From Haladaptatus pallidirubidus (GTDB lineage Archaea; Halobacteriota; Halobacteria; Halobacteriales; Haladaptataceae): a stretch of 64,000 nt of DNA. The translations under genes were made by a program, and so were the position numbers. The stretch is from positions 1,364,001-1,428,000 of the forward strand of contig NZ_CP085301.1 in the NCBI RefSeq assembly GCF_020700235.1, read 5' to 3'. Of the stretch, positions 8,952-18,184 are shown in pieces (the stretch's first letter is position 1; each line of letters starts with the position of its first letter). Under the pieces are notes generated by a model. It was given only the letters and a program-made list of their open reading frames with translations, had not been told where the DNA came from and did no database searches.

Positions 8952-9251
8952 CGCCACGAACTACACGGTGGGAGTAGTTAGTAGTTGAGGTCGTTTCATG
9001 CAAACATCCATCGGGCGCTGAAACCGACACTGCAACTGGAAGCGGTGCATCCGTAATTACACTTGGGATTGTATTGCTCATCTCACACAATACATATGGA
9101 TAAAAATCGACTAGCTGTTTGTGAACGAATCCGACGACACGTGTGACAGGAACGAGGAGCCCGACAGTCACTCCTCGTCGGTCGAGAGGTACTCGGTTGA
9201 CTAAACGAGGTGGACGCAAACGGAATGATTTGGTGAGCGACTACCCCTCGC

Positions 9252-10484
9252 TTAGTCCGCGTGGGCGGTCGCTTCCTCCTGCTCACCGCTCGACTCGAAG
9301 TAGGTCACATACACCTGTGCGACGAAAACGGCAGTGAAAACGACGTTGAGAACCGTCGTGTAGGCGTTTGGTACGGTTCCACCGGCTTGTCCCTGGTTCG
9401 GAATCAGGTTAACCGCGCTCCACGCGAAGTGGGTGGCGATTCCGGTCAACGTCGCCACGGCGAAGATGGAGCAAAACAACGCCGCCGCCAGTCGCTTGCC
9501 GTAGTATTTGCGGTACATATCTACGATGTGCGGAACGATGAGGTCAGCGTAGATGAACGACATGACACCGCCAAACGGGATTCCGGCGTTCCACAACACG
9601 AGTGCGAAGGGGACGTTTGCCACCGAGCAAACGAAGGTGATGACGCCGACGAACACGCCGATTGCGGAGCCGAGGACGACCCACGCGACGGTTCCCTCTG
9701 GCGCGAGTGTGAACAGTTGTGCCCACCACGACCGGGGCACGAACGCGGCGAGGAGCGAGGCGACGATAAATCCCGCGACGAGGTCGTCCCAGAGCATTTC
9801 CCACTCGCTGATTGCGTTTCGGAAGGCGTTTTTCCACCCCGAAGTAGTGAACAGTTTGTCTTTCCACGTCCGATTCTTTTGTTGATTTAGGTAGGTCTCC
9901 TTGCACGATTCCGAGCAGAAATGCTCGGTTCCACCATTCGTCTCGACGCTCAGAGTGTCCGAGGAATCAGGGTCAACTTCCATTCCGCAGATAGGGTCTC
10001 GAACTGCGTCGTTCCCCTCGTCCGATTGCACGTGCTCGCGGGCCGCCTCGAACCACGTGTCGGGAATCGCATACTTCGTGATGCCTGCAAGCAAGAGAAT
10101 CATTAAGACTCCCCCGAACACGTCGGCGGCGACAAACTGCCATCCGAGGAGAATCCACATCACCAGACCGATTTCGATGACGAGGTTCGTGCTGGCGAAC
10201 TGGAATCCAGCGAACGAGGATTCCGGCGATGCTCCTTTTTTGAACAACGATTTCGTCGTCGCAACCGCCCCGAACGAACAGCTGGACGAAAGAAAGCCGA
10301 AAACACTGCCGAGTCCGACTTCCTTCAATCCCCTTCCGCCGAGCAAGTTCGTCATCCGTTCTTCGCTGACGAACGCCTGTACTGCTCCCGCGATGGTAAA
10401 TCCTAGCACCAACGCCCACCACGTCTTCCACGTCATCTCGCCGAGAAAGGTTCCAGCATCCACGAGATTTTGGACGACGTTCAT
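9252..10484 (-). CDS. Permease (ArsP/DUF318-like) with internal YHS domain
   Basis: This 410-residue membrane protein has two similar hydrophobic halves joined by a hydrophilic linker. Each half carries a Cys-Ser pair inside a membrane segment: FLSSSCSFGAVA in the first and TFVCSVANVPFA in the second, like the paired cysteines of DUF318/ArsP-type organoarsenical or metal permeases. The linker, at about residues 155-200, is a YHS domain: DPICGMEVDP, then GTEHFCSESCKETY. YHS domains bind metals in copper and mercury ATPases and reductases. The likely job is export of a metal or metalloid, with the YHS unit delivering or sensing it. The substrate is not determined. The gene is divergent from the S9 peptidase. 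Confidence 0.8.
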   Translation of the reverse strand: MNVVQNLVDAGTFLGEMTWKTWWALVLGFTIAGAVQAFVSEERMTNLLGGRGLKEVGLGSVFGFLSSSCSFGAVATTKSLFKKGASPESSFAGFQFASTNLVIEIGLVMWILLGWQFVAADVFGGVLMILLLAGITKYAIPDTWFEAAREHVQSDEGNDAVRDPICGMEVDPDSSDTLSVETNGGTEHFCSESCKETYLNQQKNRTWKDKLFTTSGWKNAFRNAISEWEMLWDDLVAGFIVASLLAAFVPRSWWAQLFTLAPEGTVAWVVLGSAIGVFVGVITFVCSVANVPFALVLWNAGIPFGGVMSFIYADLIVPHIVDMYRKYYGKRLAAALFCSIFAVATLTGIATHFAWSAVNLIPNQGQAGGTVPNAYTTVLNVVFTAVFVAQVYVTYFESSGEQEEATAHAD

Positions 10485-10857
10485 GGAGGACGCTAAGGGA
10501 ACGATGCTTTCGGTCGTTGTGGTTAAGAAAACGAAACTCGGAAAGTGGGTTTAACACCGATTACAGCCCATGTGTTGCCTATCCCGTAATTCGGACTATC
10601 ACCAGACGCGAAAGTGGCCAAATCGAGCTAAACTGAGCCGAGTAGAGAATAATATTCAAAGCCGAGATGGATGAGTTTCTTGAGAAAAATTCGAGCGTCG
10701 ATCCCAACGCTGTGCCGATGGAAATAGTCTCAACGTGAACGACATTCCGTCATCACGATATCCGCGCTAATCACGTTCCCTTCTTCCGTCGGATGAGTAC
10801 CGGGGAAACACGCACCCCAGCCGAATCCTTTTGCCGTCCCCGTTCTTCGACCACAGC
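10485..10857. other. Divergent intergenic region, no gene seen
   Basis: This 373-base spacer separates the minus-strand permease and the plus-strand peptidase. AT-rich stretches such as gagaataatattcaaag near 10645 could hold promoter elements. No open frame with coding character and no tRNA-like fold was seen. Short open frames that overlap the peptidase start are shadows. Confidence 0.5.
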
Positions 10858-12681
10858 ATGTCCGAACCACGGTATTCAGTCGCACGCTATTTGAGTATCG
10901 ACAGCACCGAGTCGCCGACGATTTCGGTCGATGGCGACCTCGTCTTTCTTTCTGACACGACCGGTACGCCGCAGGTCTGGTCACTCGACGCGCCGGGCGC
11001 CTATCCGTCTCAGCTCACCGCATACGACGAACGGATTTCGTTCGTCTCGGCCTCGCCGACCCGTCCGGAGGTCATTTTCGGTATGGACGAGGGGAGCAAC
11101 GAACACGACCAACTGTTCCGGTACGACCTGCACGATGGTGCCGAAATCCCGCTCACGGACGACCTCAGTTCGATTCACCTCTGGGGCGGATGGAGTCCCG
11201 ACGGCGACCGGTTCGCTTTCACAGCGAATCGCCGCCAATCGGACACCTTCGACGTGTACGTGCAAGGTCGAAACGACGCGAAGGCGACGCTCGTCCACGA
11301 GGGGGAAAGTGGTTTCCTCAGCATCGAAACGTGGGGTGAACCCGGTATCGTCCTCTCGAAAGCGCACGCCAGTTTCGACTACGATCTGTTTTTGCTGAAG
11401 CCGGAAACGGGAGAGCACCGCCGATTGAGCGACGGCACTGAAACACGCTACGGAAACGTCCGGTTCGGATTTGACGATCGACTGTACTGCGTGACGAACC
11501 ACGACTCGGACACGGCCGGTATCGCTCGAATCGACCTCGAAGACGGAACGCACGAAACGATTCAGGCGGGCGGCGACTGGAACGTCGAAGGGTTTGCGCT
11601 CCACGGGGAAACGGGACGAATCGTGTGGAGTCGCAATGTTGACGGCTACTCCGAGGTTCACGCCGGGCGCCTCGTAGACGGCGAAATCGAACCACTCGAA
11701 GACCCCGCTGACCCGGGCGACCCGTCCGACTCCGACAACCTCGACCTTCCGAAGGGTGTGGCTTATGACCTGACCTTCGGCCCGGACGGCCAGCAGTGTA
11801 CGCTTTCGCTCAGCCGAAGCGACGACCCGAGAAGCGTGTTCGTCCTTGACGCCGAAACTGGCGAATCGGAGCGCTGGACGAATCCCGGAACGCTCGGTGT
11901 CCCCAAAGAGAGCCTTCTCGAACCGGAGACGATTCGATACGAGACGTTCGACAGACGGGAAATTCCCGCCTACTGGACGCTTCCCGAGAACGCATCTCCC
12001 GGCGACACACCCGTTATCGTGGATATTCATGGCGGGCCGGAACACCAGCGCAGACCGTGGTTCTTCCCGACGAAGCAGTACTTCCTCCAGCAGGGGTACG
12101 CAATTTTCGAGCCGAACGTCCGCGGGTCGTCGGGCTACGGCACGGAATACACGCATTTGGACGACGTAGAAAAACGGATGGATTCGGTCGCCGACATCGA
12201 ATCCGCGGTCGAGTGGCTCCACGACCACGAGGCGGTGGATTCCGATCGAATCGTCGCGTATGGTCGCTCTTACGGCGGATTCATGGTTCTCGCGGCGATT
12301 ACGGAGTATCCCGACCTGTGGGCCGCCGCGGTCGATTTCGTCGGCATCGCGGACTTCAAAACCTTCCTCGAAAATACAGGAGAGTGGCGGCGTTCGCACC
12401 GCGCACAGGAGTACGGTTCGTTAGACGACCCGGAACTCCTCGAACGAATCAGCCCGATTCACAAAGCCGACCGGATTTCCTGCCCGCTGTTCATCCAACA
12501 CGGCGCGAACGACCCCCGAGTTCCGGTCGGGGAGGCCGAACAAATCGCCGAAAAGGTTCGAGAACGCGGCGTTCCGGTCGAGATCTGTATTTTCGATGAC
12601 GAAGGCCATCACACGACCTCGCGGGAGAACCTAATCGAGGAGTTCGAACGCATCGGGAAATTTTTGGAAACGCACGTCTGA
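10858..12681 (+). CDS. S9 family prolyl oligopeptidase-type peptidase
   Basis: This 607-residue serine peptidase has an N-terminal beta-propeller (about 1-340) and a C-terminal alpha/beta-hydrolase domain. The catalytic triad is visible as the Ser in GRSYGGFM, the Asp in HGANDPRVPVGE and the His in DEGHHTTS. The oxyanion and entry region reads VDIHGGPEHQRRPWF, followed by NVRGSSGYG. These features match the acylaminoacyl-peptidase/dipeptidyl-peptidase-like S9C group, which cleaves short peptides in the cytoplasm. No signal peptide is present. The ATG at 10858 (MSEPRYSVARYL) is preferred to an upstream TTG, which adds a non-conserved tail. It is monocistronic. Confidence 0.9.
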   Translation: MSEPRYSVARYLSIDSTESPTISVDGDLVFLSDTTGTPQVWSLDAPGAYPSQLTAYDERISFVSASPTRPEVIFGMDEGSNEHDQLFRYDLHDGAEIPLTDDLSSIHLWGGWSPDGDRFAFTANRRQSDTFDVYVQGRNDAKATLVHEGESGFLSIETWGEPGIVLSKAHASFDYDLFLLKPETGEHRRLSDGTETRYGNVRFGFDDRLYCVTNHDSDTAGIARIDLEDGTHETIQAGGDWNVEGFALHGETGRIVWSRNVDGYSEVHAGRLVDGEIEPLEDPADPGDPSDSDNLDLPKGVAYDLTFGPDGQQCTLSLSRSDDPRSVFVLDAETGESERWTNPGTLGVPKESLLEPETIRYETFDRREIPAYWTLPENASPGDTPVIVDIHGGPEHQRRPWFFPTKQYFLQQGYAIFEPNVRGSSGYGTEYTHLDDVEKRMDSVADIESAVEWLHDHEAVDSDRIVAYGRSYGGFMVLAAITEYPDLWAAAVDFVGIADFKTFLENTGEWRRSHRAQEYGSLDDPELLERISPIHKADRISCPLFIQHGANDPRVPVGEAEQIAEKVRERGVPVEICIFDDEGHHTTSRENLIEEFERIGKFLETHV

Positions 12682-13065
12682 AACGAGGTCAGCGGTTGGT
12701 TTCGGATTGTACGGTTTTGTCGTGTAATTCGAACTGAATCTCGTATCTATTCGGTGCAGACGATGTACTGCATGAATGGGATTGTTTGTGTTGACAAGAC
12801 TATTACAGACGCCGACTGTAAGCCACGGACGAAGCGTGGGGGCGAGCGACTGCAAGGAGCGAATGACGAGCGAGGTCCGGAGAAAATCTTTGATTATTAC
12901 GGGTGAACAAACGCTTTGCGTCTGCGATCGACGAAAAGCCGCTGGTTTTCCGGTACCGCGAAAGACGGAGTCTCTCACAGGCGTGGCCTATTGCTAGCAT
13001 TTGTGGTTCTCGTATTAGAATCATCTTTCAACTAAAATACGAAACGAAATCTTTTGACTCCAACC
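12682..13065. other. Convergent intergenic region, no gene seen
   Basis: This 384-base gap lies between two convergent genes, the peptidase and the HAD protein. It contains patches with a coding-like GC level around 12810-12960 but no frame that reads as a recognisable protein. Either it carries decayed sequence or simply 3' regions. No inverted terminal repeats of an insertion sequence were found. Confidence 0.4.
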
Positions 13066-13749
13066 TTACACTCCCAACTCGTCTGCCAGTTCGTAAAACG
13101 ATCGAATCGACAAATCCGGCTCCTCACCGAATGGCTCCCACGGCGCGGCTTTCCGGTTCACCCACACGCCCTGCATTCCGGCGTGTTTCGCGCCCTGTAC
13201 GTCGAACCACCCGGCGGTGACGTGCGCGATTTCTTCGATTGGGGTTCCGGTTCGCCCCGCGGCGTGGCGGTAGAGTTCGGCGTCGGGTTTGAACGTCTCA
13301 ATCTCGTCCGCGCTGATGGTGTCCGCGAGGAGGTCGCCGATGTCGGCGTGTTCGACCATCGAGTCCAGCATTTCGGGATTGCCGTTCGAAAGGACGTAGC
13401 AGTCGTAGCCGCCGTCCCGGAGTCGTTCGATGCCGTCGCGCACGTCGTCGAACACGTCGAGTTCGTGGTAGACGGCGAGGATTTCGTCACGCTCGTCCTC
13501 CGAAATATCAGCGTCGTGGGCCGACAGCGCGTACTGGAGGGCGTCGCGGTTCATCTCGTAAAACGGCTGATAGGAATCGGTGTGATTGGCGACGAAGGTG
13601 TATTCGAGCGACCGGGCCCGCCAGAGTTTCGAGACGGGCTCCGGATTTTCCACGCGCTCCGCGAGGGCGTTTTCGGCGGCGTCAACGTCAACCAGCGTGC
13701 TGTAGGAGTCGAACGTGAGGGTCGTCACGCGGTCGGAATCGAAGGCCAT
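13066..13749 (-). CDS. HAD hydrolase, haloacid dehalogenase type II-like
   Basis: This 227-residue protein belongs to the HAD superfamily. Motif I is TLTFDSYSTLVDVDAAE with the nucleophilic Asp of the FDxYxTL form that marks L-2-haloacid dehalogenases. Motif II is YVLSNGNPEML, and the loop-3 Lys is in IETFKPDAELYRHA. Motif III carries HVTAGWFDVQGAKHAGM. In true dehalogenases this last region contains VSSNxWDxxGA; the match (TAGWFDVQGA) is close. The activity could be dehalogenation or a phosphatase on a small substrate, and context does not decide. The ATG is at 13747-13749. Confidence 0.8.
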   Translation of the reverse strand: MAFDSDRVTTLTFDSYSTLVDVDAAENALAERVENPEPVSKLWRARSLEYTFVANHTDSYQPFYEMNRDALQYALSAHDADISEDERDEILAVYHELDVFDDVRDGIERLRDGGYDCYVLSNGNPEMLDSMVEHADIGDLLADTISADEIETFKPDAELYRHAAGRTGTPIEEIAHVTAGWFDVQGAKHAGMQGVWVNRKAAPWEPFGEEPDLSIRSFYELADELGV

Positions 13750-13855
13750 GATATGCGGAGTTGGTTCGGAACGAAGTTAGTCGTACGGGCGAACGCAACG
13801 GCTTTCGGTTCGGTGCTGAACAACGGTTATCCTACTGCAAGTAGGAGTTCTCAGT

Positions 13856-14188
13856 ATGGCCACGACAGACAACAACAGCTCCCTGACACGAATCGTGTTG
13901 ATCGTACTCGTCGTGTTGTTGGCGGTTCCGATGCTGATGATGGCCTTCGCGTTCCCGATGATGGGCGGATGGATGACGGGTGGATACGCCGGAGGAGTCC
14001 CCGTCTGGGGATGGTTCATGATGCTCATTCCTCTCGTCGTCATCGTCGCGCTTGGCTACCTCGCGTACCGGGAGCTCGCTGGCGACGAATTTGGTGGCGA
14101 CCCGGCGCTTTCCGAACTGCGGGTGGCGTACGCTCGCGGCGATATCTCGGACGAGGAGTTCGAAACCCGGCGAGAGCGTTTGCAGTAA
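13856..14188 (+). CDS. SHOCT-domain small membrane protein
   Basis: This 110-residue protein has two hydrophobic segments, at about residues 11-35 and 48-67, separated by a Gly/Met/Trp-rich loop (MMGGWMTGGYAGG). The C-terminus is a SHOCT motif: ALSELRVAYARGDISDEEFETRRERL. SHOCT units are short helical hairpins found at the ends of many membrane proteins and are thought to mediate oligomerisation or protein contacts. No enzymatic role is implied. It sits between two minus-strand genes in a transcription unit of its own. Confidence 0.8.
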   Translation: MATTDNNSSLTRIVLIVLVVLLAVPMLMMAFAFPMMGGWMTGGYAGGVPVWGWFMMLIPLVVIVALGYLAYRELAGDEFGGDPALSELRVAYARGDISDEEFETRRERLQ

Positions 14189-14238
14189 TTCCTCGATACT
14201 CACGCCGTGGGTCGCTCTCGCTGGGAAATGGCAGAGCG

Positions 14239-14874
14239 CTAGCCGTTCTGGGATGCGCCCTGCAACCGTATCGTGTGCCGCTTCGCTCCGCTCGGTTCGT
14301 CCACATCGGAAAGCGGACTTCCACACGAACTCCGTGTTTCGGACGGTGTAAAGTACACCTCGAAGCGCGAACTGCATCCCATCCGTCCCCACGATTCGAC
14401 GACCGTCGCTCCGTCCGCCGATTCCGGCTTTTCTTTCAGCGTGTAGAGCAACTCGCCCTGCTCAGGCGTCCCCTCCAGCAGAAACGAGTGTGCGGAACCG
14501 GGCCGAATGGTGTACTCGCGGTCGAAAATCACGTTGCTCCCCGGTTTGATTTGGCTTGCCTCGGCTTGCACGAGTACCGAAAACGGGAAGTCAGAACCTC
14601 CTTCCTCGTCTCCGAGTTCTACCGTCTCCGTTTCTCCGTCTCGGTTCGTTATCCGATACGTCGAAATCGGGCGGCTAGACACCGAGAGCGAGAATAGGTG
14701 CGGTTGTTCCGTCGGATTCTCCACGAGAAGCCGGTTTCCGGTCGAAGACTGCGAGCCGTTTCCCGTCGAACTCGTCGTTCGCTGTGCAACTCCCGATGCG
14801 ATTGCTCCCGTGAAAAGGACTGTCCCCCCCGCGAGCAGCTGTCGTCGTGATACGTGGTCTGTCAGGTGACCCAT
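14239..14874 (-). CDS. Tat-exported hypothetical protein
   Basis: The N-terminus is a twin-arginine signal (HVSRRQLLAGGTVLFTGAIA) followed by a Ser/Thr-rich linker at about residues 38-52. The mature domain, about 150 residues, is predicted beta-rich, with PHLFSLSVSSRPISTYRI, FPFSVLVQAEASQI and two cysteines (GCSSR, SCGS) that could form a disulfide outside the cell. I do not recognise the family. The ATG at 14872-14874 gives the best Tat signal; an in-frame ATG six codons upstream is possible. A cell-surface role is inference from export alone. Confidence 0.65.
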   Translation of the reverse strand: MGHLTDHVSRRQLLAGGTVLFTGAIASGVAQRTTSSTGNGSQSSTGNRLLVENPTEQPHLFSLSVSSRPISTYRITNRDGETETVELGDEEGGSDFPFSVLVQAEASQIKPGSNVIFDREYTIRPGSAHSFLLEGTPEQGELLYTLKEKPESADGATVVESWGRMGCSSRFEVYFTPSETRSSCGSPLSDVDEPSGAKRHTIRLQGASQNG

Positions 14875-14992
14875 GATACCCCCATAGAACACTGTCGTTC
14901 CTCAGCACTTTCAAGGCTATGGTCTATTTGAAATATATCGGGGTAATCTGGCAGCGTTCGATTCTGTTCAGAACGTTTGTTTCGGAACGCCG

Positions 14993-15967
14993 TTACTGGT
15001 GTCCCGAAACGTGAACTGGTTCGTAGGGTTCTTCGAGATACGCCATGTCACCCGACGAGAGGTCGATATCCAGCGCTTCGACGGCAGCCTCCAGATGTTC
15101 GATGCTGGTCGTGCCGACGATTGGCGCGTCCACCCGCTCCTTGTGGAACAGCCACGCCAACGATATTTGCGCCATCGTCACGCCCTTTTCGGCGGCGAGT
15201 TCCTGCACGCGCTCGTTGATTTCCGCGCCTCCGTTGTCGGCGTAGGGATGCTCGTGGGCGTAATCGTCCGTTTTACCACGAGTCGTATCCTCGAACTCTA
15301 CGTTCGGTCGGGTGAGATAACCTCGCGCGAGCGGACTCCACGGGATGACGCCGATTCCCTCTTTTTCACAGAGCGGGAGCATTTCGCGTTCTTCCTCGCG
15401 GTAGACCAAGTTGTAGTGATTCTGCATCGTCGCGAACCGGTCGAGTCCGAGGCGTTCGCTCGCGTGAAGTGACTCGGTGAACTGGTGTGCCCACATCGAA
15501 CTTGCGCCGAAATATCGCACTTTCTCGCGTCGAATCGCGTCGTCCAACGCTCGCAGAGTTACCTCGATCGGCGTCTCCTCGTCCCAGCGATGGGTCTGAT
15601 ACAGGTCTACGGTGTCCATCCCAAGTCGAGAGAGTGATTTATCGAGTTCCTGCTCGATTGCCTTCCGCGAGAGACCGCCCGAGTTGGGGTCGTTTTCGTC
15701 CATCTGGAAGTACCCCTTCGTGGCGACGACCATCTCGCCTCGCCGACCGTCCAACGCTTTTCCGAGGATTCGCTCGCTCTCGCCGCGCGAATACATGTTT
15801 GCGGTGTCGAAGAAGTTGATGCCGAGGTCGATTGCCCGTTCGAGTATCGGCATACTTTCGTCCTCGTCTAACACCCACTCGCGCCAGTCGCTCGACCCGA
15901 AACTCATGCAACCGAGACAGATGCGACTAACCTCCATTCCCGTGTCTCCGAGCGTCGTGTACTCCAT
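14993..15967 (-). CDS. Aldo/keto reductase
   Basis: This 324-residue TIM-barrel NADPH oxidoreductase belongs to the Tas/YajO-like group. It starts MEYTTLGDTGMEVSRICLG and continues with FFDTANMYSRGESE (catalytic Asp and Tyr), VVATKGYF (catalytic Lys), DLYQTHRWDEETPIE (catalytic His) and a C-terminal cofactor region APIVGTTSIEHLEAAV. Substrates are likely carbonyl compounds, not further defined. The ATG at 15965-15967 matches the family start; the open frame extends 35 codons upstream into sequence overlapping the sensor-kinase remnant and was rejected. The gene is divergent from that remnant, only about 70 bases away. Confidence 0.9.
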   Translation of the reverse strand: MEYTTLGDTGMEVSRICLGCMSFGSSDWREWVLDEDESMPILERAIDLGINFFDTANMYSRGESERILGKALDGRRGEMVVATKGYFQMDENDPNSGGLSRKAIEQELDKSLSRLGMDTVDLYQTHRWDEETPIEVTLRALDDAIRREKVRYFGASSMWAHQFTESLHASERLGLDRFATMQNHYNLVYREEEREMLPLCEKEGIGVIPWSPLARGYLTRPNVEFEDTTRGKTDDYAHEHPYADNGGAEINERVQELAAEKGVTMAQISLAWLFHKERVDAPIVGTTSIEHLEAAVEALDIDLSSGDMAYLEEPYEPVHVSGHQ

Positions 15968-16034
15968 ACCTCGGTTCTCGCGTGCTGAGGGCAAAAAGCT
16001 ACGGCAGGAGACCGTTTCTGTTTTTACCTGTGGG

Positions 16035-18176
16035 ATGGGTCGCGACCCTCGACTTCGGAATCTCCACACCATGGGAAGATTCGCGGACTGCGGTTCAGCG
16101 CGCTACAGAGATGGAATCGCGCTGTCGGAACGAGTGCGCAACCGATTCCCGGACATTCCGTTCGTTCTCTGTACCACGTCCGGAGCCGAGAAAATAGCGG
16201 GTACCGCCTTCGAAACGGGTATCGACGGCTATGTTCCGACTGAAACGGACGAATCGCGCGCCACCGAACTTTCCGAGACGATTACGCGCGTCACCACCGA
16301 CGCTCGCCGTCCCCCCGAGCGATTCAACCATTATCAGTCCATCGTACAGGCGATGGGCGACGGCGTCTACACGCTGGACACCGAGGGCTACGTCACTGCC
16401 GTCAACGATACTCTGCTGGATATGTCTCGGTACGACCGTACCGAACTCGTCGGCGAACACATATCGCTCCTCTTAGACGGCGTGGACGTTTCGCGGGGTA
16501 ACCGATTTATCAAACGACTGCTTCAGGGTGACGAGGACGTTGGTAAACTTCGATCGAAACTCAAAACCGCGGACGGGAAGGGAATTCTATGCGAAGCCAG
16601 AATCGGTCTGCTGACACATCGCAACGAATTTCGTGGCACCGTCGGCGTCCTCCGGAGCATCGAAGACCACGAACGAATCAAAACGGCGCTCCGCGAGCAG
16701 AAGGGAAAAATCGAGGATCTTCACGAAATCGCCTCGGAGATGATGGCGTGTCAAACCGCAGATGAAATCTGTGAACTAACTGTCGATGCTGCCGAGAGCA
16801 TTCTCAAATTCGACATCTGCGGTGTCGACCTCGCGGAAGACGGCTACTTCATTCCGAAGGCCATCTCGACGGGGATGACCGACGACGGCTACACCAAACT
16901 CCGAACCGACCAGGGCGTTGCGGGGCGCTCATACCAGAACCACGAAACGTGCGTGTTGGACGACGTGCGTGAGGAGGCCGACGCGGCCCCGGTACAGGCC
17001 GAATATCGGTCGCTGTTGAGCGCCTCGATAGGCGAGGAAGGGATATTTCAGGCAGGATCACGGGACGTCGGCGCGTTCGACCGCGACGATGCGGAACTGG
17101 TCGAATTGCTTCTTTCACACACCACGGAGGCGCTCCGTCGAATCCACTCGCAAACCGCGCTCCGCGAGAGCGAGGAAAAGTACCGAACGTTGGTCGAACA
17201 GAGTCACGACGCGATTTACATCTACCGCGACGACAAGTTCGCCTTCGTCAACCGGCGGGTTTGTGAACTCATCGGTTACGACCGAACCGAACTCACCGAA
17301 ATGAATCTCTGGGAGTTGATACACCCCGACGAGCGCGAACGGGTCAAACGCATCGCAAGGGAACGCAGTCGCGGCAACCATCCGCCGCATTACGACGCGC
17401 GCGTCGTGACGAAAGACGGCGACGTTCGATACGCGGAGTTCAACGTGCGCGAGATCTCGTACGAGGGGGAGGCGGCGCAACTCGGTTCGGCCCGCGACGT
17501 GACGGAGCGGAAACAGCGAAAGCAGGAACTCAAACGCCAGAACGAACGGTTGGAGGAGTTCGCGAGCGTCGTCTCGCACGACCTCAGAAACCCGCTGAAC
17601 GTCGCGCAGGGCCATCTCGAACTCGCCAGAGAGCGCGGCGACGAAACCCACTTCGAGAAGGCGGGAAGTGCCCTCGACCGAATGGGCAGTCTCATCGCCG
17701 ATCTGCTGGCGCTGGCCCGACAAGGATTGGTCGTTAGCGACACCGAACCGGTCGAGTTGGAAACCGTCGTCCGACAGGCGTGGGCGAACGTCGAAACGGA
17801 AGAAAGCACGCTCGTCGTCGACACCTCCGCCGAAATCGAGGCCGACAGAGGGTGACTTCAAGAACTGTTCGAGAACCTGTTTCGCAACGCCATCGAACAC
17901 GCAGGGAGTGAAACGACGGTTCGCGTCGGCGAGACGCCCGGTGGGTCGGCGGACGCTGAAGACGACGATTTTTCGGGGTTCTACGTTGAAGTCGACGGCG
18001 ACGGAATCCCTCCCGTCGAGCGCGAAGCGGTGTTCGAGCACGGCCACACGATCGCGGACAGCGGATCGGGGTTGGGACTGTCAATCGTGAAAGGCATCGC
18101 CGAAGCGCACGGCTGGTCGGTTTCGGCAGTCGAAGGGAACGACGGCGGTGCGCGGTTTCACATTCGGTCGGAGTGA
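16035..18176 (+). pseudogene. REC-PAS-GAF-PAS histidine kinase, truncated and interrupted by TGA
   Basis: The frame reads, in order, the second half of a receiver domain (DGIALSERVRNRFPDIPFVL), a PAS domain (DGVYTLDTEGYVTAVNDTLL), a GAF domain (about residues 228-370), a second PAS domain (DAIYIYRDDKFAFVNRRV), and the HisKA phosphoacceptor box ASVVSHDLRNPLNVAQGHLE. The TGA at 17853-17855 then cuts the frame after IEADRG. Beyond it the same frame continues as LQELFENLFRNAIEHAG through the ATPase region GSGLGLSIVKGIAEAHG to a TGA at 18174-18176. The TGA most simply replaces CGA (Arg). The first half of the receiver, including its phosphoacceptor Asp, is missing. The ATPase G1 box reads VDGDGIP in place of the usual DDGPGIP. 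Together these suggest a decaying gene. Confidence 0.75.
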
Positions 18177-18184
18177 CTCTATTT

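Noticed and set aside
10981-12399. Minus-strand open frame of over 470 codons
   Set aside because: It lies opposite the S9 peptidase with its complete catalytic triad. It shows no recognisable motif.
13054-14697. Plus-strand open frame of 547 codons
   Set aside because: It runs across three real genes on both strands (HAD, SHOCT, Tat protein) and an intergenic gap; it has no domain of its own.
15612-16034. N-terminal extension of the sensor kinase frame
   Set aside because: It is antisense to the aldo/keto reductase start and reads as non-protein sequence. The receiver remnant begins only after about 16035.
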